Shown here piece by piece: positions 7,501 through 11,265 of a stretch of 11,265 nucleotides of DNA. The number at the start of each line of letters is the position of its first letter. The first letter of the stretch is position 1. The notes beneath the pieces were generated by a model. It was not told the origin of the DNA, did not search any database, and saw only the letters and a program-made list of their open reading frames with translations. Origin of the DNA: an uncultured Angelakisella sp. (lineage in GTDB: Bacteria > Bacillota > Clostridia > Oscillospirales > Ruminococcaceae); NCBI GenBank assembly GCA_937914895.1, contig CALGIL010000279.1:1-11265 (forward strand). The letters run 5' to 3'. The translations under genes and the position numbers were made by a program.

Positions 7501-7530
7501 TTGACAAAAGGACGGCCCAAAGCGTATAAT
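7501..7530 (+). promoter_or_regulatory. Sigma-A-type promoter for the M-box/mgtA unit
   Basis: A perfect -35 box TTGACA (7501-7506) and a perfect -10 box TATAAT (7525-7530) are separated by 18 bases. Transcription should start near 7536-7538, about 14 bases before the riboswitch aptamer. This is the clearest promoter in the window and marks the start of an independent transcription unit. Confidence 0.9.
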
Positions 7531-7550
7531 AATAAGGAACAGAATAGGTT

Positions 7551-7693
7551 CCGGTAGGTAAGGCTACTCCAGGGATATGGGTTGCTGCCGCGAAGCAGTG
7601 GAGACACTGCCAGATGGTTTGAACAGGCGATATCGAAACAGAAGGTATCATCTAACGCAACTTCACCGCCCGGGAAGGCTAAAGCTCATACGG
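7551..7693 (+). ncRNA. M-box (ykoK) magnesium riboswitch aptamer
   Basis: The RNA senses Mg2+ directly by folding around several bound ions. The segments conserved in the family appear in order: GGTAGGTAAGGCT (7553-7565), GCTGCC (7584-7589), GACACTGCCAGATGGTTTG with GAACAG (7602-7626), GGTATCATC (7644-7652) and GCTAAAGCTC (7678-7687). P1 can form between CCG.TA at 7551-7556 and TACGG at 7689-7693. It sits directly after a strong promoter and upstream of an Mg2+ transporter gene, the expected context. High Mg2+ stabilises the aptamer, keeps the P1 3' strand occupied and allows the downstream terminator to form. Confidence 0.9.
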
Positions 7694-7751
7694 TGGCGTC
7701 CGGCGCGGCTTTGCGCGCCGGATGAAGGAAAGCTTCCCATGCCGCGTGAGC
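7684..7751 (+). promoter_or_regulatory. Predicted antiterminator pairing of the M-box expression platform
   Basis: GCTCATACGG (7684-7693), which includes the 3' strand of P1, can pair with CCGCGTGAGC (7742-7751): eight Watson-Crick pairs, one G-U pair and one mismatch. The second segment covers the inner part and the loop of the terminator at 7736-7760, so the two structures exclude each other. Under low Mg2+ the unfolded aptamer frees the first segment and the terminator is lost. The 9-bp hairpin at 7699-7722 fits as a closed arm inside this pairing. Confidence 0.75.
7699..7722 (+). other. Stable hairpin inside the riboswitch expression platform
   Basis: TCCGGCGCG (7699-7707) and CGCGCCGGA (7714-7722) form a perfect 9-bp stem closed by a GCTTTG loop. 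No T-tract follows, so it is not itself a terminator. It is nested between the two antiterminator strands and can exist in both states, probably bringing them close together. Confidence 0.75.
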
Positions 7752-7770
7752 CGGTGTGGGATTTTTTGTT
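7736..7770 (+). terminator. Riboswitch-controlled intrinsic terminator
   Basis: CCCATGCCG (7736-7744) pairs with CGGTGTGGG (7752-7760) in a 9-bp stem with two G-U pairs, around the 7-base loop CGTGAGC. It is followed by A and then TTTTTTGTT (7762-7770). It should stop transcription when Mg2+ is plentiful. Confidence 0.85.
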
Positions 7771-7823
7771 TATCCCGGCCGCTGCCGGACAAAGCCCCCG
7801 GCAAAAGAAAGGAAGGTGAGAAG

Positions 7824-7916
7824 ATGGACGGAGAGACAGCAGGCCGAAGTTTGACGATGCGACAGCGTTTTGAACGGGCGGCACGGGAGCTTTCTTCCGT
7901 CCGTCTGCGCGCCTGA
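7824..7916 (+). CDS. Small ORF 1 in the mgtA leader (30 residues)
   Basis: A 30-residue reading frame lies just downstream of the riboswitch terminator. It has a good ribosome-binding site (GGAAGGTGAG, 7811-7820) spaced correctly before the ATG, so it would be translated only when the terminator is read through. The peptide is charged: an acidic start (MDGETAG), then an arginine-rich helix-like half (MRQRFERAARELSS) ending in VRLRA. It has no membrane segment. It may be a leader peptide whose translation influences the structures that follow, or a small regulatory protein. Its 3' end resembles that of small ORF 3. I recognise no family. Confidence 0.5.
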   Translation: MDGETAGRSLTMRQRFERAARELSSVRLRA

Positions 7917-7921
7917 AGCCG

Positions 7922-7987
7922 ATGCCAAAGCACCGGCGATCCATCGTCATGCCTGAACCGGGTGCGGCCCCTGCGGCCGTGCCCTGA
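7922..7987 (+). CDS. Possible proline-rich leader peptide (21 residues)
   Basis: The ATG lies 5 bases after the stop of small ORF 1 and has no Shine-Dalgarno of its own, so expression would need translational coupling or re-initiation. A second in-frame ATG at 7949 gives 12 residues, MPEPGAAPAAVP. The N-terminal half is basic (PKHRRS). The C-terminal half is rich in proline with an early acidic residue, a composition like the enterobacterial MgtL leader peptide. The last codons and stop (7985-7987) lie in the overlap of hairpin 7960-7984 and terminator-like hairpin 7971-8002, so a ribosome there would change which one forms. The resemblance may be chance in such GC-rich DNA. Confidence 0.25.
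   Translation: MPKHRRSIVMPEPGAAPAAVP
7960..7984 (+). promoter_or_regulatory. Hairpin competing with the second terminator
   Basis: GGGTGCGGCC (7960-7969) pairs with GGCCGTGCCC (7975-7984) over 10 bp with two G-U pairs, around a CCTGC loop. Its 3' arm is the same sequence that forms the 5' arm of the terminator-like hairpin at 7971-8002, so only one can exist at a time. Being transcribed first and having more G-C pairs, it would act as an antiterminator by default. Confidence 0.55.
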
Positions 7988-8015
7988 AAGGTGCGGCGGT
8001 GGATTTTGTGTTTTT
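7971..8015 (+). terminator. Second terminator-like structure in the mgtA leader
   Basis: CTGC-G-GCCGTGCC (7971-7983) pairs with GGTGCGGC-G-GTGG (7990-8002): 12 pairs, four of them G-U, one G-G mismatch, and a 6-base loop CTGAAA. After A8003 comes TTTTGTGTTTTT (8004-8015), ten T in twelve bases. The stem is weaker than that of the first terminator, but the layout matches it closely. It would give mgtA a second transcription checkpoint after the riboswitch. Confidence 0.5.
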
Positions 8016-8085
8016 CCCGGGAAATGCTAAGGAGTGACCAGGCGCCCCGGCGCCGCTGAAATCACGATAAAGAGAGGTGACTGGA

Positions 8086-8172
8086 ATGGACACAGGCAGC
8101 AGTGGCAAGACTTCGGACGACCGACCGGCCGGGGGAACACCCAGGGTGTTCATTCCGTGCCGTTTGGCCTGA
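8086..8172 (+). CDS. Small ORF 3 in the mgtA leader (28 residues)
   Basis: A 28-residue reading frame with a good ribosome-binding site (AGAGAGGTGA, 8071-8080) ends 70 bases before the mgtA start. The peptide begins MDTGSSGKTSDD, continues with a Pro/Gly segment (RPAGGTPR) and ends VFIPCRLA. It has no membrane segment. Acidic residues followed by prolines and arginines recall the composition of MgtL-type leader peptides, which destabilise translating ribosomes at low Mg2+, but there is no clear sequence match. The ORF contains a perfect inverted repeat at 8135-8151. Its start and end resemble those of small ORF 1 at the DNA level. Confidence 0.45.
   Translation: MDTGSSGKTSDDRPAGGTPRVFIPCRLA
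8135..8151. repeat. Perfect inverted repeat GAACACCC-A-GGGTGTTC
   Basis: Eight-base arms flank a single A, inside small ORF 3 and 92 bases before the mgtA start. In RNA it can fold as a 7-bp stem with a CAG triloop; in DNA it has the form of a dimeric repressor site, although far downstream of the promoter. No T-tract follows. Confidence 0.5.
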
Positions 8173-8199
8173 CCCGGCCCTTGCGCAAGCTGACTGCCT

Positions 8200-8215
8200 C
8201 CCCAAATTTGTGGGG
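8200..8215 (+). other. Small hairpin upstream of the mgtA ribosome-binding site
   Basis: CCCCA (8200-8204) and TGGGG (8211-8215) form a 5-bp stem with an AATTTG loop, 13 bases before the mgtA Shine-Dalgarno. It does not cover AAGGAGG itself. It may only keep the start region separate from upstream RNA structure. Confidence 0.35.
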
Positions 8216-8242
8216 CGACCCATAACAAGGAGGTAAAAACCC

Positions 8243-10987
8243 ATGAGCAACAACCGTTACAAGAAAATTTCGGCCAAAAAGGCGGAGGAGCAAAAGGCCC
8301 GCCGGGAGGCCATGTACGAAAACCTGTACGCCGCGTCCGGCACCGACGCCGACCGCCTGCTGGTGCAGCTGGGCACCACCCCCCAGGGCCTGACCGAGGA
8401 CGAGGCGGACGAAAGCCGCGACGCCTTTGGCGCCAACCGGGTGACCCACCAGCGGAAAAACCCGCTGCCAAAACGCATCGCCCGGGCCTTTATGAGCCCC
8501 TTTACCGCCATTTTGCTGCTGCTGGCCCTGGTGTCGGCCGTCACCGACATCTATATGCCCATCCGGGCGGGAATGCCGGAGGAGGCGGACTTTATCACCG
8601 TGGTCATCATCCTCAGCATGGTGGCCGTGTCGGGGGTATTGCAGTTTGTCCAGGAGACCCGCAGCGGCAACGCCGCCGCAAAGCTGCTGGAGATGATTAC
8701 CACCACCACCAACGTGGAGCGCCGGGGTGCCGGCCCCCGGGAGCTTCCCCTGGAGGAGGTGGTGGTGGGGGACATTGTCCGCCTGGCCGCCGGGGACATG
8801 GTGCCCGCCGACGTCCGGGTGCTGGCGGCCAAGGACCTGTTTATCAGCCAGGCGGCCCTGACCGGCGAAAGCGAGCCCCTGGAAAAGCTCCCCGACGCCC
8901 CCCCGGCCCGGCCGGACACCCCCATGGACTGTCAAAACCTTGCCTTTATGGGCAGCAATGTCATCAGCGGCTCGGCCACCGTGGTGGCAGTGGCGGTGGG
9001 GGACGACACGGTGTTTGGCTCCATGGCCGAATCCGTGGCCGCCGACCCTGCCCCCACCAGCTTTGAAAAAGGCGTTACCTCGGTGTCCTGGGTCCTCATC
9101 CGCTTTATGGCGGTAATGGTGCCCGTGGTGTTTGTGCTTAACGGCATCACCAAAGGGAACTGGCTGGCCGCCTTCCTGTTTGCCGTCTCCATCGCCGTGG
9201 GGCTTACCCCGGAGATGCTGCCCATGATTGTCACCACCTGCCTTGCCAAGGGGGCGGTGTCCATGTCCCAAAAAAAGACCATCATCAAAAGCTTAAACTC
9301 CATCCAAAGCTTTGGGGCCATGGACATCCTGTGCACTGACAAAACCGGCACCCTGACCCAGGACAAGGTGGTGCTGCAGTACCACATGGACGTCCACGGC
9401 AACGAGGACACCCGGGTGCTGCGCCACGCCTTCCTTAACAGCCACTACCAGACGGGGCTGAAAAATCTGATGGATTTGGCCATTATCCGCCGCACCCGGG
9501 AGGAGGAGGGGGACCCCGCCCTGCAGGGTCTGGCCGATGCCTACCGCAAGGTGGATGAGATCCCCTTCGACTTTACCCGCCGCCGCATGAGCGTGGTGGT
9601 GGAGGACAAAACCGGCAAGACCCAGATGATTACCAAGGGCGCGGTGGAGGAGATGCTGGGCATCTGCAGCCATGTGGAGTACCAGGGCCGGGTGGAGCCC
9701 ATTACCGAGGAGCTTAGGCGGGACATTCTGGTGACGGTGGACGACCTGAATGACGACGGGATGCGGGTGATTGCGGTGGCCCAAAAGACGGAGCCCTCCC
9801 CCGTGGGGGCCTTTGGTGTAAAAGACGAGGCCGACATGGTGCTCATTGGGTATCTGGCCTTTTTGGACCCGCCCAAGGCCACCACGGCAAAGGCCATAAA
9901 GACCCTGGCGGAGTACGGCGTCACCACCAAGATCCTCACCGGGGACAACGACAAGGTCACCCGCTGCATCTGCCGCCAGGTGGGCCTGCCGGTGGACCGC
10001 CTGCTGCTGGGCGCCGACGTGGAGGCTATGACTGACGAGGAGCTGAAACAGGCCGCCGAGGAGACTAGCGTATTCGCCAAGCTTTCCCCCGACCAAAAGG
10101 CCCGGGTGGTGCGCCTGCTGCGGGAAAACGGCCACACCGTGGGCTATATGGGGGACGGCATCAACGACGCCGCGGCCATGCAGGCCTCGGACATCGGCAT
10201 CTCGGTGGATACCGCCGTAGACATCGCCAAGGAAAGCGCCGACATCATCCTGCTGGAAAAGGACCTGATGGTGCTGGAGGAGGGCATCGTCGAGGGCCGC
10301 AAGACCTATGCCAACATGATTAAATATATCAAGATGACCGCCTCCTCCAACTTCGGCAACACCTTTTCGGTGCTGGTGGCCAGCGCCTTCCTCCCCTTTC
10401 TGCCCATGATGAGCATCCATCTTTTGCTGCTGAACCTGATTTACGACATTGCCTGCATAGCCATCCCCTGGGACAACGTGGACGAGGAATATCTGCGGGT
10501 GCCCCGGACCTGGGATGCCTCCTCGGTGGGCAGCTTCATGCTCTGGCTGGGGCCGGTCAGCTCGGTGTTTGACATCACCACCTACCTGGTGCTGTACTTC
10601 ATCCTCTGCCCCATGTTTGCCTCCGGCGGGGTGCTGTACGGCGCCATCCCCCGGGACGACACGGCCGCCCGGGCCCTGTATGTGGCCATGTTCCAGGCCG
10701 GATGGTTTGTGGAGTCCATGTGGACCCAGACTTTGGTCATCCACATGATCCGCACCCCCAAAATCCCCTTCCTGCAAAGCCGGGCCTCGGCCCAGGTGTC
10801 CCTGCTGACCTGCGCCGGCATCGCCCTGCTTAGCGCCATCCCCTATACCGACTTTGGCCGGATGCTGGAACTGGCCGCCCTGCCCTGGGCGTTTTGGCCC
10901 TTTCTGCTGCTGACCGTCATTCTGTATATGGCGCTGATTACCACCATTAAAAAAGCCTACGTCAGGCGCTATGGCGAGCTGCTGTAA
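8243..10987 (+). CDS. mgtA: Magnesium-importing P-type ATPase (MgtA/MgtB, P3 type)
   Basis: A 914-residue membrane pump, close to the roughly 900 residues of enterobacterial MgtA, that uses ATP to bring Mg2+ into the cell. Motifs are complete: actuator TGES (207-210), TPEMLP in M4 (322-327), phosphorylation site DKTGT with D366, ATP-site KGA (465-467), TGDN (566-569) and MGDGIND (636-642). The M5-M6 stretch [22 protein letters not shown], including the loop after it, and the later IPWDNVDEE and [10 protein letters not shown] segments are diagnostic of the MgtA group rather than Ca2+ pumps. The charged, lysine-rich N-terminus (about 1-30) precedes the transporter core. AAGGAGGT at 8228-8235 is an excellent ribosome-binding site. 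Expression is expected to be off at high Mg2+ through the M-box upstream, with possible further control by the leader ORFs and second terminator. Confidence 0.96.
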   Translation: MSNNRYKKISAKKAEEQKARREAMYENLYAASGTDADRLLVQLGTTPQGLTEDEADESRDAFGANRVTHQRKNPLPKRIARAFMSPFTAILLLLALVSAVTDIYMPIRAGMPEEADFITVVIILSMVAVSGVLQFVQETRSGNAAAKLLEMITTTTNVERRGAGPRELPLEEVVVGDIVRLAAGDMVPADVRVLAAKDLFISQAALTGESEPLEKLPDAPPARPDTPMDCQNLAFMGSNVISGSATVVAVAVGDDTVFGSMAESVAADPAPTSFEKGVTSVSWVLIRFMAVMVPVVFVLNGITKGNWLAAFLFAVSIAVGLTPEMLPMIVTTCLAKGAVSMSQKKTIIKSLNSIQSFGAMDILCTDKTGTLTQDKVVLQYHMDVHGNEDTRVLRHAFLNSHYQTGLKNLMDLAIIRRTREEEGDPALQGLADAYRKVDEIPFDFTRRRMSVVVEDKTGKTQMITKGAVEEMLGICSHVEYQGRVEPITEELRRDILVTVDDLNDDGMRVIAVAQKTEPSPVGAFGVKDEADMVLIGYLAFLDPPKATTAKAIKTLAEYGVTTKILTGDNDKVTRCICRQVGLPVDRLLLGADVEAMTDEELKQAAEETSVFAKLSPDQKARVVRLLRENGHTVGYMGDGINDAAAMQASDIGISVDTAVDIAKESADIILLEKDLMVLEEGIVEGRKTYANMIKYIKMTASSNFGNTFSVLVASAFLPFLPMMSIHLLLLNLIYDIACIAIPWDNVDEEYLRVPRTWDASSVGSFMLWLGPVSSVFDITTYLVLYFILCPMFASGGVLYGAIPRDDTAARALYVAMFQAGWFVESMWTQTLVIHMIRTPKIPFLQSRASAQVSLLTCAGIALLSAIPYTDFGRMLELAALPWAFWPFLLLTVILYMALITTIKKAYVRRYGELL

Positions 10988-11036
10988 GGCGGCCCCGCCG
11001 GCACCAGGCAAGTAAAAACGAAAGGAGCGAAAGACC

Positions 11037-11159
11037 ATGACCCTTCTGCACATCAACATCGGCTTCTGGATCGGCATGGGGCTGGTGGCCGCCGCGGTGG
11101 CGGGCTTCGTCTGCGCGGCATGGCTGCTTCCTCCGCCCAAAAGGGGGCGCCGGTCATAG
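11037..11159 (+). CDS. Small single-pass membrane protein after mgtA (40 residues)
   Basis: The frame starts 49 bases after the mgtA stop with a good ribosome-binding site (AAAGGAG, 11021-11027), within the same transcript and just before its terminator. The protein has a short polar start (MTLLHIN), one hydrophobic helix (about residues 8-31, with Gly/Ala-rich packing faces), then a basic tail PPPKRGRRS. The positive tail suggests the C-terminus faces the cytoplasm. No database family is recognised from the sequence. By position it recalls the small membrane proteins that bind and tune Mg2+ pumps in enterobacteria (MgtS, MgtR, MgtU), so a regulatory or stabilising subunit of MgtA is a reasonable inference. 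A chance ORF is less likely given the ribosome-binding site and clean hydrophobic helix. Confidence 0.7.
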   Translation: MTLLHINIGFWIGMGLVAAAVAGFVCAAWLLPPPKRGRRS

Positions 11160-11184
11160 ACAGCGACTGTCCGCCAAGACCCGG

Positions 11185-11250
11185 GAAAAGCGCCCTGTGA
11201 ACCTCCCCTTTGCGGGTGGGACACAGGACGCTTTTCGTTTGGCTTTTTTC
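11185..11250 (+). terminator. Strong intrinsic terminator closing the mgtA unit
   Basis: GAAAAGCG-C-CCTGTG (11185-11199) pairs with CACAGG-A-CGCTTTTC (11222-11236) over 14 bp with one mismatch. An inner stem CCTCCC/GGGTGG (11202-11207 with 11214-11219) extends it. The lower stem itself ends in TTTTC and is followed by a T-rich stretch with six T in a row (11244-11249). The A-tract on the 5' side means it could also work on the opposite strand. Confidence 0.85.
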
Positions 11251-11265
11251 TTTTGTTCCTTTTTG

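Larger units (their letters stand above)
7736..8172 (+). repeat. Possible tandem duplication: terminator plus small ORF, two diverged copies
   Basis: Copy 1 is about 7736-7916 and copy 2 about 7971-8172. Similar landmarks occur in the same order. A hairpin ends in GGTGTGGGATTTT (copy 1) or GGCGGTGGATTTT (copy 2). A T-rich stretch then ends in TCCCGG. Next comes a CCCCGGC segment, then an AAAG..AGGTGA ribosome-binding site, then ATGGAC at the start of a small ORF. A GACAGCAG/GGCAGCAG pair follows within the ORF. The ORF ends with TTCTTCCGTCCGTCTG and TTCATTCCGTGCCGTTTG respectively, each running into GCCTGA. This alignment was made by eye; the copies are too diverged to be sure. Confidence 0.45.

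Noticed and set aside
7577..7819. Open + strand frames across the riboswitch (7577-7819 and 7722-7916 in full)
   Set aside because: The region is explained by the M-box RNA and its terminator. Only the part from the ATG at 7824, which has a ribosome-binding site, is kept as a possible small ORF.
7999..8037. GTG-started 12-codon frame (VDFVFFPGNAKE) between the second terminator and small ORF 3
   Set aside because: It is very short, its start lies inside the terminator stem and its reading is explained by the T-tract. The AAGGTGC upstream is a weak ribosome-binding site.
8039..8058. GC-rich palindromic stretch GGCGCC-CC-GGCGCC as a third terminator
   Set aside because: It can fold as a short bulged hairpin but is followed by GAAATCACG with no T-tract, so it does not meet the requirements of an intrinsic terminator.
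1..11265. CRISPR arrays, insertion sequences, tRNA or rRNA genes, prophage or defence genes
   Set aside because: No regularly spaced direct repeats, transposase motifs, tRNA-like cloverleafs or rRNA segments were seen. All long genes are housekeeping or transport functions on the same strand.

Overview
The window is GC-rich (mostly C/G in third codon positions) and carries a Firmicutes-type gene order. It has a PP2C phosphatase and PASTA kinase pair, followed by rsgA and thiN. An M-box (ykoK) magnesium riboswitch comes later. Together these point to a high-GC Clostridia bacterium, most likely of the Oscillospirales/Ruminococcaceae kind. That placement is inferred from gene content and composition, not from a marker gene.

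Positions 1-195 are intergenic and hold three short perfect inverted repeats. Positions 196-7406 hold seven tightly packed + strand genes: prpC, prkC, rsgA, thiN, an unrecognised protein with an apparent internal duplication, a DEAD-box RNA helicase, and a lipoprotein with beta-propeller-like repeats. The first five are separated by 1-32 bases or overlap by 4; the next two gaps are 39 and 31 bases. One long transcript is therefore likely. The set combines envelope-sensing Ser/Thr phosphorylation (PrkC/PrpC), late 30S ribosome assembly (RsgA), thiamine diphosphate formation (ThiN) and RNA remodelling. The rpe gene that often lies between rsgA and thiN in Firmicutes is absent here.

Positions 7501-11250 form a separate magnesium-uptake unit. 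A near-consensus sigma-A promoter (7501-7530) drives an M-box riboswitch (about 7551-7693). Its 3' P1 strand can pair either in the aptamer or with the intrinsic terminator at 7736-7770, which gives a readable on/off switch. The leader does not end there. About 470 further bases lie before mgtA (8243-10987), a P3-type Mg2+-importing ATPase. They contain two small ORFs with good Shine-Dalgarno sites (7824-7916 and 8086-8172) and a possible third, uncoupled to any SD (7922-7987). They also contain a second terminator-like hairpin (7971-8015) that competes with an overlapping hairpin (7960-7984). The first terminator plus small ORF and the second terminator plus small ORF look like diverged copies of one module. 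A 40-residue single-pass membrane protein (11037-11159) follows mgtA directly and precedes a strong terminator.

The most interesting part is this compound mgtA leader: riboswitch attenuator, then a second attenuator-like structure interleaved with small ORFs, then the pump, then a tiny membrane protein. It resembles in layout, but not visibly in sequence, the enterobacterial mgtA system with its riboswitch, the MgtL leader peptide and small membrane regulators.
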